A stretch of 64,000 bases of DNA, taken from positions 1,550,001-1,614,000 of the forward strand of contig NZ_CP018624.1 of the NCBI RefSeq assembly GCF_002327185.1. Reading direction: 5' to 3'. Under the pieces are notes generated by a model. That model searched no databases. It was not told where the DNA came from and saw only the letters and a program-made list of their open reading frames with translations. Position 1 is the first letter of the stretch; every line of letters begins with the position of its first letter. Below are positions 17,324 to 26,307 of this stretch, one piece after another. The translations under genes and the position numbers were made by a program. Source of the stretch: Clostridium chauvoei (GTDB taxonomy: Bacteria > Bacillota > Clostridia > Clostridiales > Clostridiaceae).

Positions 17324-19951
17324 ATGTGGTTTAACAAAAATATAGAGGATATCATAGAAGAATTTGGTTCAAATACTACAAATGGTTTATCCTCCTCTGA
17401 AGCAAAATCTAGACTTGAAAAGAATGGACCAAATAAACTTGCTAGTAAAAAGAAAAAGTCTATGCTACAACTATTTTTTGTCCAAATAAATGATGTTATG
17501 ATTTATATTTTACTAGCAGCTGCTGTTATTTCTGCTTTTATGGGCGAAGTTAGTGATGCTATTATTATTTTAATTGTAATCTTAGTTAATGCAATTATAG
17601 GTGTTGTCCAAGAATCAAAGGCTGAGAAAGCTTTAGAAGCCCTTAAAAACATGTCTACTCCTAAAGCATTAGTTAAAAGAGATGGACAGATAATAGAAGT
17701 TCCATCGGAAGAAGTTGTTGTAGGTGATATAGTTATTATAGATGCTGGTAGATATATACCTGCTGATTTAAGACTTATAGAATCTGCTAACTTAAAAATT
17801 GAGGAATCTGCTTTTACAGGTGAATCTCTTCCTTCTGAAAAATCAACTGAAATTTTAAATAGTGAAAATGATATACCTGTTGGTGATCAACACAATATGG
17901 CTTTTATGTCTACTTTAGCTACTTATGGAAGAGGAAATGGTATTGTAGTTGCTACAGGTATGGATACTCAAATTGGTAAAATTGCAAAAATGTTAGATGC
18001 TGAGGAAGATGATACTACACCACTTCAAAAGAAACTTGCTGAGCTTGGCAAAATTTTAGGTTTTACAGCTGTTGCTATTTCTTTAGTTATGTTTGTAGTT
18101 TCTATGATTCAAGGAAGAGACTTTATGGAAATGTTCATGACTTCTATAAGTTTAGCTGTTGCAGCTATTCCTGAAGGACTTCCTGCCATTGTTGCTATTG
18201 TACTTGCCTTAGGTGTTCAACGAATGATAAAGGAAAATGCTATTATTAGAAAACTTCCTGCTGTTGAAACTCTTGGTTCTGTTAATATAATTTGCTCTGA
18301 TAAAACAGGGACTTTAACTATAAATAAAATGACTGTTAAAAAATATTTCGTTAATGGTGAACTAAAAAATTTAGACGAAATAGATACTAAAGAAAATACT
18401 TCTAAACTACTTGTTGAAGGTATGATATTATGTAACGATGCTACCTCTAAAGATGGTTCACAAACTGGAGATCCTACTGAAATTGCATTACTTGATGTAG
18501 GTAATAAATTCAACATCTTTAAAGAAGATTTAAATTCTATCCATAAAAGAGTTGATGAAATTCCTTTTGATTCAGATAGAAAACTAATGACTACTGTAAA
18601 TAAATATGATAATAAGGATTCTGTATTTACAAAAGGAGCTATAGATAGTATCTTAAAAATTTCTTCTAAGATTTTAATTAATGGTAAAATTGAAGATTTT
18701 TCAGATGAGCTTAAAGCTAAAGTCTTAAAGGCTTCTAATGATATGTCTGATGAAGCTCTTAGAGTTCTTGCCCTAGGATATAAAATAATTGAAAATGAAC
18801 ATGTAGAGATTGATTCATTAGAAAAAGATTTAATTTTTGTTGGTTTAATGGGAATGATTGATCCTCCAAGAGTAGAGGTAAAAGACTCTATAACAAAAAG
18901 TAAAAATGCTGGTATAAGAACTATAATGATTACTGGAGACCATAAAAACACTGCCGTTGCAATAGCTAAAGAATTAGGTATTGCCGAAAATATTTCCCAG
19001 GCAATGTCTGGTAGTGAAATAGATACTTATACTGAAGAGGAGTTTACTAAAATAGTTAATAATTTTAGAGTGTTTGCTCGTGTTTCACCAGAGCATAAGG
19101 TTAAAATAGTTAAAGCCTTTAAATCTCATGGAAATATTGTTTCTATGACAGGTGATGGTGTTAATGATGCCCCTTCATTAAAAGCTGCTGATATTGGTGT
19201 TGCAATGGGTATTACAGGTACAGATGTTGCTAAAGGTGCTGCTGATATGGTTTTAACTGATGATAATTTTACTACTATAGTTAAAGCTGTTGAAGAAGGT
19301 AGAAATATTTTTAATAATATAAAAAAATCAATACTATTCTTGTTAAGTTGTAATTTAGGTGAAGTAGTAGCTCTATTCTTTGCGATTTTATTTAATTGGG
19401 ATACCCCTTTATTACCAATTCATATTTTATGGGTAAATTTAATTACTGATAGTTTTCCTGCTCTATCTTTAGGTGTAGACCCTGGTGATAGCGGAGTTAT
19501 GGATAAGAAACCTAGAAATCCTAAGGAAAGTTTATTTGCTGGAAGAATGGGAAAACTACTAATAATAAATGGTATTTTAATAGGTGTAACTACTCTTTTT
19601 GCATTTAAATTAGGTGAAAAATTATATCCTGATTCCTTAAGACATGCACAAACTATGGCCTTTGTTGTTTTAAGTGTTTCACAATTATTCTTCTCTTTAG
19701 CTATGAGAAATGAAACTAAATCATTATTCCAAGTTGGAATATTTAAAAATAAATCGCTAATAGGATCTTTAGCCTTTGGAATTGCTCTTCAATTCCTAGT
19801 TATATCAATACCTTTTATAGCTTCAATCTTTAAAGTTTATGCATTAACTCTAAAAGACTGGACAATAGTAATTGGAATTTCATTAATACCATTTATTATT
19901 AATGAAATAATAAAAGTATTTTTTAGATCTAGCGATAAAAATAAAGCTTAA
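17324..19951 (+). CDS. Ca2+-transporting P-type ATPase
   Basis: P2-type cation pump of the SERCA/PMR1 group (875 aa), exporting Ca2+ from the cytoplasm. Features in order: N-terminal cation ATPase domain, actuator TGES loop (FTGESLPSEK), M4 calcium motif PEGLPAIV, phosphorylation site Asp326 in DKTGTLT, nucleotide-binding KGA (FTKGAIDS), hinge TGDGVNDAPS and M6 segment NLITDSFPALSLG with the Asn/Asp ligands. The ATG has AGGAGG at good distance. Single gene with a perfect terminator. Mn2+ transport is a possible alternative in this subgroup. Confidence 0.93.
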   Translation: MWFNKNIEDIIEEFGSNTTNGLSSSEAKSRLEKNGPNKLASKKKKSMLQLFFVQINDVMIYILLAAAVISAFMGEVSDAIIILIVILVNAIIGVVQESKAEKALEALKNMSTPKALVKRDGQIIEVPSEEVVVGDIVIIDAGRYIPADLRLIESANLKIEESAFTGESLPSEKSTEILNSENDIPVGDQHNMAFMSTLATYGRGNGIVVATGMDTQIGKIAKMLDAEEDDTTPLQKKLAELGKILGFTAVAISLVMFVVSMIQGRDFMEMFMTSISLAVAAIPEGLPAIVAIVLALGVQRMIKENAIIRKLPAVETLGSVNIICSDKTGTLTINKMTVKKYFVNGELKNLDEIDTKENTSKLLVEGMILCNDATSKDGSQTGDPTEIALLDVGNKFNIFKEDLNSIHKRVDEIPFDSDRKLMTTVNKYDNKDSVFTKGAIDSILKISSKILINGKIEDFSDELKAKVLKASNDMSDEALRVLALGYKIIENEHVEIDSLEKDLIFVGLMGMIDPPRVEVKDSITKSKNAGIRTIMITGDHKNTAVAIAKELGIAENISQAMSGSEIDTYTEEEFTKIVNNFRVFARVSPEHKVKIVKAFKSHGNIVSMTGDGVNDAPSLKAADIGVAMGITGTDVAKGAADMVLTDDNFTTIVKAVEEGRNIFNNIKKSILFLLSCNLGEVVALFFAILFNWDTPLLPIHILWVNLITDSFPALSLGVDPGDSGVMDKKPRNPKESLFAGRMGKLLIINGILIGVTTLFAFKLGEKLYPDSLRHAQTMAFVVLSVSQLFFSLAMRNETKSLFQVGIFKNKSLIGSLAFGIALQFLVISIPFIASIFKVYALTLKDWTIVIGISLIPFIINEIIKVFFRSSDKNKA

Positions 19952-19957
19952 ATAATT

Positions 19958-19994
19958 AAAAGGGATATATCAGACTTAGTGATATATCCCTTTT
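19958..19994. terminator. Bidirectional terminator
   Basis: Perfect 14-bp stem AAAAGGGATATATC / GATATATCCCTTTT between the convergent Ca2+ ATPase and amino acid ABC genes. Confidence 0.9.
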
Positions 19995-19998
19995 AAAA

Positions 19999-20691
19999 TT
20001 AATTTATATCATTATCAAATATTAAGCCTTCTGTTAAAATCCCTTTGTCCATTGAATATATTTTATCTGCCACATTTTTTGCAAATTCCATATCGTGAGT
20101 TATGATAAGCATACTCATTCCTTGTTTTCCTAGAGTCTTTATAAGATTTGTAACTTCTCCTGTTAATCCTGGGTCTAAAGCTGATGTTGGTTCATCAAAA
20201 CACATAAGTTTTGGATTTAAAGCTAATGCTCTTCCTATTGCAACCCTTTGTTTTTGACCTCCAGACAATTCGCAAGGGTAATTATTAACTTTCTCTTTAA
20301 GTCCTAAGAACCCTAAAATTTCTTTAGCTTTTTTTATTGCTTCAACCTTATTTTCACCTAACACTCTTTGAGGTGCTTCTATAATATTTTCTAAAACACT
20401 CATATGTGGAAATAAATTAAAGTTTTGAAATACTAATCCTATATTTCTTCTTATTTCATTAAACTTATTTTTATCTACATATTTTCCATTATCACATAAT
20501 TTTTTTTCATCTATCTCAATAGTACCAAAATCACACATTTCAAGACCATTTACACATCTTAATAAAGTAGTTTTACCACCGCCAGAAGGACCAACTATTA
20601 CAAGGATTTCTCCAGCTTTTATTTCTAAATTTACACCTTTTAAAACTTCTGTGTTTCCAAAGCTTTTTTTAAGATTTGTTATCTTTAACAT
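19999..20691 (-). CDS. Polar amino acid ABC transporter, ATPase subunit
   Basis: GlnQ/HisP-type ATPase (230 aa) of a polar amino acid importer. Walker [11 protein letters not shown]-loop VFQNFNLFPHMSV, signature [15 protein letters not shown], Walker B LMCFDEPTSALDP and switch histidine in IITHDMEFAKNVAD are all intact. Third gene of an operon with permease and binding protein; the permease stop is 11 bases upstream. The family needs a dimer of this subunit with two permease chains. Confidence 0.93.
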   Translation of the reverse strand: MLKITNLKKSFGNTEVLKGVNLEIKAGEILVIVGPSGGGKTTLLRCVNGLEMCDFGTIEIDEKKLCDNGKYVDKNKFNEIRRNIGLVFQNFNLFPHMSVLENIIEAPQRVLGENKVEAIKKAKEILGFLGLKEKVNNYPCELSGGQKQRVAIGRALALNPKLMCFDEPTSALDPGLTGEVTNLIKTLGKQGMSMLIITHDMEFAKNVADKIYSMDKGILTEGLIFDNDIN

Positions 20692-20702
20692 CTTATTCCC
20701 TC

Positions 20703-21353
20703 CTAATTATAATAGTTATATCTTTCTTCTATTTTTTCTAAGCCTTTAGTTAACAAACCATTTAAAACTAAATAAACTACTGCTACAACTACAAAAGGCA
20801 TTATTGAAGATATTCTATTTGATGCAATTTTAGCTACCTTTAATAACTCATCTAGCCCTACTACATAAACTAATGCTGTATCCTTAACTAAAGTAACAAC
20901 TTCATTAGCTACAGGTGGGAATATTCTTTTTAGAGCTTGTGGAAGTACTATTCTAAAGAATGTGTCTTTAGGTGTTAATCCTAAAACTTCTGCAGCTTCA
21001 AATTGTCCCTTATCTATTGAAAGTATTCCTGCTCTAAATATTTCTCCAAAATAAGCTCCATAATTCAATACCATTGCTAAAATTGCTGCTGTAAATCTTG
21101 GAATTCTAACTCCTATTAAAGGTAATCCAAAGAATACAAATAAAATTTGTAATAACAGAGGAGTACCTCTTAAAATCAATACATATAATCCAGTAATTGA
21201 TTTTATAATCTTTATTTTTGATATCCTTCCAAGAGCTATTATTACTCCTAATGGAATTGATAATATCAATGTCAAAACAAATACACCAAGTGTCATTTTT
21301 AAGCCTTCTGATATTTGTGGAATAAGGCTAATTATATCATTTACTAACGTCAC
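20703..21353 (-). CDS. Polar amino acid ABC transporter, permease subunit
   Basis: HisM/GlnP-type inner-membrane permease (216 aa) with about five transmembrane helices. The N-terminal TLGVFVLTLILSIPLG segment and the EAA loop EAAEVLGLTPKDTFFRIVLPQALKRIFPPVANEV, which docks on the ATPase, identify it. Middle gene of the importer operon, between binding protein and ATPase; start preceded by GGAGG. A single permease gene implies a homodimeric pore. Confidence 0.93.
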   Translation of the reverse strand: MTLVNDIISLIPQISEGLKMTLGVFVLTLILSIPLGVIIALGRISKIKIIKSITGLYVLILRGTPLLLQILFVFFGLPLIGVRIPRFTAAILAMVLNYGAYFGEIFRAGILSIDKGQFEAAEVLGLTPKDTFFRIVLPQALKRIFPPVANEVVTLVKDTALVYVVGLDELLKVAKIASNRISSIMPFVVVAVVYLVLNGLLTKGLEKIEERYNYYN

Positions 21354-21375
21354 AGTTACTCCTCCTTATTGTAAA

Positions 21376-22200
21376 CTACTTAACTATTATATCTTCACCA
21401 AACCATTTTTCTGATATTTTTTGTGCAGTTCCATCTTTTATTACTTCATTAAAAGCATTATTTATAGCCTGTAATAATTCTGTATCTCCTTTTCTTATCC
21501 CAACACCATACGTTTCTTTTCCAAAGTCTTCACTTAAAACCTTATATTTTTCAGCTCCTCTTTGATTTATATAATATTTAGCAAGTATCTCATCTGCAAC
21601 TACTGCATCTACTCTTCCTGCTTCTAAATCCATTAACGCTTCGTTATTTGTTTCAAAAGTTACTATTTTTCCATTCTTAAATGTAGATACTGTATCCCCA
21701 TCTGATTCTATTGCATCTACCGCACTTGATTGATTTTGTGCACCTACTGATGCTCCTTTTAAATCTGACTTAGTTTTAATTTTAGAATCTACTAACGTTA
21801 TAATAACTTGTCTATTATTTAAATATGCTTTTGAAAAATCAACTTTTTCTTTTCTTTCATCTGTCATAGAATATCCATTCCATATTAAATCTATATTTTC
21901 ATTATCAAGTTCAGTTTCTTTCATGCTCCAATCTATATTTTGAAACACTATTTCTTTTCCTAACTTTTCTCCAACTGCTTTTGCTAAGTCAACATCAAAA
22001 CCTGTTGTTTTACCATTTTCATCTTTAAAACCTAGTGGTACAAAAGTATCATCTAGTCCTATAATCAATTCATCTTTATCTATAGTAGTAATTTTACTAT
22101 TTTCAACATTTCCGCATCCTACTAATCCAATAGCTATTACCCCAAACAATGATACAACTATAATATTTTTTATAATATTTTTTATAATCTTTTTTAACAT
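21376..22200 (-). CDS. Polar amino acid ABC transporter, substrate-binding lipoprotein
   Basis: Periplasmic-binding-protein-fold lipoprotein (274 aa) of the family 3 solute-binding proteins (PF00497). The signal segment ends in lipobox LVGC, giving a lipidated cysteine at about residue 29. Family marks are IIGLDDTFVPLGFKDENGKTTGFDVDLAKAVGEKLG and the closing DGTAQKISEKWFGED. The N-terminus contains a tandem KIIKNIIKNII, from a repeated ATAATATTTTTT unit. Leads the three-gene importer operon. The substrate (glutamine, cystine, arginine or other) is not determinable by eye. A palindrome overlaps its promoter. Confidence 0.92.
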   Translation of the reverse strand: MLKKIIKNIIKNIIVVSLFGVIAIGLVGCGNVENSKITTIDKDELIIGLDDTFVPLGFKDENGKTTGFDVDLAKAVGEKLGKEIVFQNIDWSMKETELDNENIDLIWNGYSMTDERKEKVDFSKAYLNNRQVIITLVDSKIKTKSDLKGASVGAQNQSSAVDAIESDGDTVSTFKNGKIVTFETNNEALMDLEAGRVDAVVADEILAKYYINQRGAEKYKVLSEDFGKETYGVGIRKGDTELLQAINNAFNEVIKDGTAQKISEKWFGEDIIVK

Positions 22201-22236
22201 AATATTATCACCCTTTTCTTTATCACTTTACTATAT

Positions 22237-22262
22237 CATTACTTTATCACACTAAAGTAATG
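22237..22262 (-). promoter_or_regulatory. Operator-like inverted repeat at amino acid ABC promoter
   Basis: Perfect 10-bp arms CATTACTTTA / TAAAGTAATG with a 6-base spacer. On the minus strand it begins within three bases of a TTGACT -35 hexamer and covers the likely -10 (TAAAGT, 17-base spacer), an ideal repressor position. Confidence 0.55.
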
Positions 22263-22288
22263 AAGTCAAACTTTTTATATATAAAAAT

Positions 22289-22320
22289 AAAACCTTCATA
22301 TAATTATATGAAAGTTTTAC
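22289..22320 (-). terminator. Terminator-like hairpin upstream of amino acid ABC operon
   Basis: Arms AAAACTTTCATAT / ATATGAAGGTTTT (one mismatch) behind the cvfB stop, with T-rich sequence on the minus strand. Confidence 0.65.
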
Positions 22321-22331
22321 TTTTTTAGTTC

Positions 22332-23174
22332 CTATTTTAATCTTGTTCCTTCTTCTTCTTGAACAATTTTACCTTCTTTCATTAGTCCACCAAGAGCCAT
22401 TTTAAAATAATTTTTGCTTGTTTTAAAAGTAGCTCTTATATCTTCTGGATTTGATTTATCATTAAACTCCATAAACCCACCATTCTTTTCCATGTGCTTT
22501 AGTATATCATTTTGTAGTTTATCTCTTTCGTTAAGTCTTGTTTGTCTAGGTGTTAATCCTATAACCCCATCTTCATATAATCTCTTAACTCTAACCTGTA
22601 ACTCTTCTCCTGGGAATACTTCGTTATAATATTCATTAGGTAAAATTAATCCTTTATATTTTGAATCTATCGCCACATTTAAAGTACCAGCTGGAGTTCT
22701 TGAATAAACTTGAGCTGTAACCTCATCTCCAATTTTAAATATAACTTCTTCCTCTTTAGCATTATATACATAGTTTTCAACTTCTGTAGTTGCTGCTATT
22801 CTACCTGTTTTATCTAAATATATATAAAATAAATATTTATTTCCTATTTGAAGCTTAAATCTTTGTTCCTTAATTGGTACAAAAATATCTCTATCTAATC
22901 CAAAATCTATAAAGGCACCAAATTTCGCTTGAGCGACAACCTTTAAATACGCTACATCTCCAACCTTTGCTAAAGGAGTTTTAAAAGTAGCTACTGGTCT
23001 ATCTTTAGAATCTCTATATACGAAAACCTCTATGTCATCTCCTTCTTTTATTCCCTTACCTTCTGCTAAGGATTTAGGAAGTAAGACCTCATCTCTTCCT
23101 TCATCTCCAAGATAAAACCCAAAGTCTTTTTCTCTTTTTACTTTTAAAACATTGTATTCACCTATTTTTATCAT
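22332..23174 (-). CDS. cvfB: S1-domain RNA-binding protein CvfB (YitL)
   Basis: RNA-binding regulator of the CvfB/YitL family (280 aa). Three tandem S1-like OB folds are seen: about 1-65 (VLKVKREKDFGFYLGDEGRDEVLLP), 68-140 (LKVVAQAKFGAFIDFGLDRDIFVP) and 145-215 (AQVYSRTPAGTLNVAIDSKYKGLILP), then a C-terminal winged helix ending in YFKMALGGLMKEGKIVQEEEGTRLK. In Staphylococcus the homologue affects virulence gene expression through RNA. It lies 14 bases downstream of the gamma-carbonic-anhydrase-like gene and is probably co-transcribed with it. Confidence 0.9.
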   Translation of the reverse strand: MIKIGEYNVLKVKREKDFGFYLGDEGRDEVLLPKSLAEGKGIKEGDDIEVFVYRDSKDRPVATFKTPLAKVGDVAYLKVVAQAKFGAFIDFGLDRDIFVPIKEQRFKLQIGNKYLFYIYLDKTGRIAATTEVENYVYNAKEEEVIFKIGDEVTAQVYSRTPAGTLNVAIDSKYKGLILPNEYYNEVFPGEELQVRVKRLYEDGVIGLTPRQTRLNERDKLQNDILKHMEKNGGFMEFNDKSNPEDIRATFKTSKNYFKMALGGLMKEGKIVQEEEGTRLK

Positions 23175-23188
23175 TTTTCCTCCTAAAT

Positions 23189-23689
23189 TTATAAGTATTT
23201 CTTACTTAAATTTACATAGTTATTTGCTGAAGTTTGAATACTTTTTATTTCGTCTTCTGTAAGTTCTCTTACAACTTTAGCTGGACTTCCCATTAAAAGT
23301 ACTCCTTCTTTAAAAGTTTTTCCTTGTGAAACTAAAGAACCAGCTGCCACAATTGTATTTTTAGATATTTTAGCTCCATTTAATATAATACTTCCCATTC
23401 CAACTAAAACATTATCAGCAATCTCACATCCATGAATTATAGCTCCATGTCCTACAGTTACATTATCTCCAATAATAGACGGACAATTTGTATCTACATG
23501 AACTACTGAATTTTCTTGAATATTAGTATTCTTACCAATAATAACTTTATTCATGTCTCCTCTAATTCTTGTTCCAAACCAAATGTTAGAATCCTCTCCA
23601 ATAACAACTTCTCCTATTATATCAACACTCTCTGATACATAGCAAGTTTTATGTATACAAGGTTCCTTACCGTCAAATAATTTTTTCAT
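23189..23689 (-). CDS. Gamma carbonic anhydrase-like hexapeptide-repeat protein
   Basis: Left-handed beta-helix protein of the YrdA/PaaY/Cam family (166 aa). Hexapeptide repeats run from about residue 15 to 135 (IGEVVIGEDSNIWFGTRIRGD, IGDNVTVGHGAIIHGCEIADNVLVGMGS). Histidines in VVHVD and VGHGAIIHGC occupy the three metal-ligand positions, so metal binding is likely. The C-terminal helix is LTEDEIKSIQTSANNYVNLSKKYL. True carbonic anhydrase activity is unproven in most members. First gene of a probable two-gene unit with cvfB. Confidence 0.9.
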   Translation of the reverse strand: MKKLFDGKEPCIHKTCYVSESVDIIGEVVIGEDSNIWFGTRIRGDMNKVIIGKNTNIQENSVVHVDTNCPSIIGDNVTVGHGAIIHGCEIADNVLVGMGSIILNGAKISKNTIVAAGSLVSQGKTFKEGVLLMGSPAKVVRELTEDEIKSIQTSANNYVNLSKKYL

Positions 23690-23802
23690 AAAATCAACTC
23701 CTTTAAACTAAACTTATTTTATCATCCTATGATATTATTGTCATTATTTATACACATTTAATACTATATATATAATAAGTAATAATTTAAGAGAGGCTTA
23801 TT

Positions 23803-24846
23803 TTGGGAAAAAAGAAACACAAGGAAATTAAAGGATTTAATCAAAACGACTTAAAATTTTACTATGGTATTCCTCATTGCCATACAAATTTTTCTACTGG
23901 TAAAGGCAACCCTTTAGAAGCCTACGAGTATGGAAGAAAAGCAGGACTTAATTTTATGTTTGTAACAGATCATAATTCATTTTTATCTAATAAAGTATCT
24001 ATTAAAGATTCAATTTATACCCGTTGGCAAGGAACTCATTACTATGCTTCAAGGCTTATGAAAAAATATGAAGAGTTTTTACCACTAGTAGGCTTTGAAT
24101 GCAAAACTGATTCCTATGGTGATTTAAATATAATGAATTCTTCAACCTTTTTTACTGGTATAGTAAAAGATATAAAAATACTTTTATTATGGATGTTAAA
24201 TAATGAAAATGCTTTTATATCAATAAATCATCCTCATAAAAATATTAGAAATTTATCCTATAATCCTATTTTAAATAAACTTATTACCTCCATAGAGGTT
24301 GGAAATGGTAACCCAGCTGCAAAATATACAAGACATGATAAGCATTATTTTAATTTACTTGATGCAGGATGGAAGTTAGGAGCAATAAACGGTCAAGATA
24401 ATCATAAGATAAACTTTGGAGATTCTGAAAATTTAACAGTCTATATTGGTAATGAACTTTCTAAATCTGCTTTAGTAGATTCCTTTAGAGCTATGAGAAC
24501 TTACTCTACAGAATCTAGATTTTTAAAATTTTACTTTACTATAAATGATAGTTTTATGGGGGAAACTATACTAATTTCTGATAATAAACTAAAATTCCTA
24601 ATTTATGCTGAGGATATTAGATATAGAATAAAAGAAATTAGTATTATAAGTAACAAAGGTACTACAATTAAAGACATAGATGAAATTAATTTAAATCATA
24701 TTAAGTATATATATGAACATAAACATGAGGAAAATGAAACTTGGTATGTTATAAAGGTAGTTCAGGAAAATAATCGTATTGCTATTAGTTCTCCAATATT
24801 TGTAGAGTCAGCAAAAGAAGTTTTAGGTAATTCTTATGAATCTTAA
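23803..24846 (+). CDS. PHP-domain phosphoesterase-like protein
   Basis: Polymerase-and-histidinol-phosphatase fold protein (347 aa) resembling the CehA/McbA group. Metal-ligand motifs: HCHTNFSTG near residue 25, the acidic/His pair in FVTDHNSF, a Glu in GFECKTDSYGD, ISINHPHKN, IEVGNGN and INGQDNHK. The last third is a beta-rich domain. Starts at TTG (23803) after GAGAGG. The reaction is unknown; relatives are hydrolases of phosphate or carbamate esters. Transcribed alone and divergently from the hexapeptide protein gene. Confidence 0.8.
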   Translation: MGKKKHKEIKGFNQNDLKFYYGIPHCHTNFSTGKGNPLEAYEYGRKAGLNFMFVTDHNSFLSNKVSIKDSIYTRWQGTHYYASRLMKKYEEFLPLVGFECKTDSYGDLNIMNSSTFFTGIVKDIKILLLWMLNNENAFISINHPHKNIRNLSYNPILNKLITSIEVGNGNPAAKYTRHDKHYFNLLDAGWKLGAINGQDNHKINFGDSENLTVYIGNELSKSALVDSFRAMRTYSTESRFLKFYFTINDSFMGETILISDNKLKFLIYAEDIRYRIKEISIISNKGTTIKDIDEINLNHIKYIYEHKHEENETWYVIKVVQENNRIAISSPIFVESAKEVLGNSYES

Positions 24847-24890
24847 AATACAAAAAGAGTTGTAAAATAAATTACAGCTCTTTTTGTATT
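24847..24890. terminator. Bidirectional terminator
   Basis: Stem CAAAAAGAGTTGTAA / TTACAGCTCTTTTTG (one G-T style mismatch) between convergent genes. Confidence 0.85.
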
Positions 24891-24900
24891 TATGTTAACA

Positions 24901-25239
24901 TTATTTATTTTTTTGATTTTGCATATGTTTAACTCTATTTGGTTTAGCTTTAGGTTTAATTTCAATTTTCTTTTCTTGCTTTTTTGGTCCCCCTGTAGCT
25001 TGAATATCTAAGAACCATATAAAGAACCATACTACAACTAAAGTAAATAGTATATTAATCCATGGATTTGTAGTTTTAAATAAAAATTGAACTGCAAATA
25101 ACGCAACAGATATGCCTAATAATAACCATTTGTTAACTTTAACTTTTGAGAAAACATATTTTCTTCCTAATGTGAACATTAACATGACTGCTCCTAACAT
25201 AACTGCAAAGTATGCTATCATAAACAATATATTTGTCAT
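24901..25239 (-). CDS. Small membrane protein, unknown function
   Basis: A 112-residue protein with three predicted transmembrane helices (about 2-22, 36-53, 59-80) and a strongly basic, proline-containing cytoplasmic tail (QEKKIEIKPKAKPNRVKHMQNQKNK). No family was recognised. A good ribosome binding site (AGGAGG) stands ahead of the ATG, which supports it being real. The 270-base gap to the Lrp gene contains only AT-rich sequence and the Lrp upstream region. Confidence 0.7.
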   Translation of the reverse strand: MTNILFMIAYFAVMLGAVMLMFTLGRKYVFSKVKVNKWLLLGISVALFAVQFLFKTTNPWINILFTLVVVWFFIWFLDIQATGGPKKQEKKIEIKPKAKPNRVKHMQNQKNK

Positions 25240-25510
25240 AACTTTTATCCTCCTATATTCACCTATAATTATATATTAAAAGAAATTACCTTTACATGCA
25301 AGTAATATAATTTTTAAATATTTGTAACATTTACGCACATAAAAATTTGTCTATAAAACACCGGGTTAAAGTGGCTTTTTTTGATTTTATTAACTTTTTT
25401 ATCAAAATAACAAATTTATTTTAATTTCTTTTACTTTTTTTTCTTCTATTTTGTGTATTTTTTTGATAAAATAAAAAAGTAATTATAAAATCATTACGAG
25501 GGGTGATTAT

Positions 25511-25978
25511 ATGGGTTTAAATCAAACCTATCAATTAGACGAACTAGATCTTCAAATATTAGACTTATTAATAAAGGATTGTAGGACTCCTTATTTAGAG
25601 ATAGCTAGAATTTGTCATGTTAGTGGTGGTACTATTCATGTAAGAATGAAAAAAATGGAGGAACTTGGGATAATAAAAGGTACTAGAATACTATTAAATC
25701 TTCCTAAGCTAGGTTATGACGTATGTTGTTTCGTTGGAATATATGTTGATAAAACTGAATCTTTTTCTTCAGTATTTCATGAGTTATCTCAAATAAAAGA
25801 AGTTGTTGAATTACACTTAACAACAGGAAATTATTCAATATTTGCTAAAGTTATTTGCAAAAACATTTCAGACCTTCAAGATATCTTACTAAATAAAATA
25901 AATTCTATAAATGGAATTCAAAGAACTGATACATTTATTTCTCTAGAACAACCTATAGACAGAAATATATCTATTTAG
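25511..25978 (+). CDS. Lrp/AsnC family transcriptional regulator
   Basis: A 155-residue feast/famine regulator. The N-terminal winged helix-turn-helix (residues 8-55: LDELDLQILDLLIKDCRTPYLEIARICHVSGGTIHVRMKKMEELGII) is followed by the RAM ligand-binding domain (about 72-145) with VVELHLTTGNYSIFAKVIC. Such proteins usually sense amino acids and regulate transport or catabolism, often including their own gene. GAGGGGTG precedes the ATG. A downstream DUF378 gene follows after 76 bases and might be read through into. Confidence 0.92.
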   Translation: MGLNQTYQLDELDLQILDLLIKDCRTPYLEIARICHVSGGTIHVRMKKMEELGIIKGTRILLNLPKLGYDVCCFVGIYVDKTESFSSVFHELSQIKEVVELHLTTGNYSIFAKVICKNISDLQDILLNKINSINGIQRTDTFISLEQPIDRNISI

Positions 25979-26054
25979 TGTCTATTTGCATAAAAAACCT
26001 TCCTCTAGGTTAAAATATTTAGTGAAAAAACCTATTAAAAAAGGAGTGTTTTTT

Positions 26055-26264
26055 ATGAAAATTCTAGACACAATAGCACTTATTTTGGTTATAGTCGGTG
26101 CCGTTAACTGGGGTCTTATAGGATTCTTCCAATTCGATCTTGTTGCAGCTTTATTTGGTACCATGACTATGTTTAGTAGAGTAGTCTATGCTCTAGTAGG
26201 TCTAGCTGGACTTTATTCACTATCCTTTTTTGCAAAGGGTAGCATGACAACCGATAAGATATAG
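26055..26264 (+). CDS. DUF378 small membrane protein
   Basis: A 69-residue two-helix membrane protein of the DUF378 (YuzA-like) family: LDTIALILVIVGAVNWGLIGFFQFDLVAALFG then VVYALVGLAGLYSLSFF. The conserved NWGLIGFF turn is diagnostic. An open frame extends to 25986, but AAGGAG sits 9 bases before the ATG at 26055, which matches the family start. Function unknown. Confidence 0.88.
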   Translation: MKILDTIALILVIVGAVNWGLIGFFQFDLVAALFGTMTMFSRVVYALVGLAGLYSLSFFAKGSMTTDKI

Positions 26265-26271
26265 ACATAAA

Positions 26272-26298
26272 AAAGCCTATCATTTTAAATGATAGGCT
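26272..26298. terminator. Terminator after DUF378 gene
   Basis: Palindrome AAGCCTATCAT...ATGATAGGCTT with flanking A and T runs; can serve both convergent genes. Confidence 0.88.
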
Positions 26299-26307
26299 TA
26301 ATTATTT

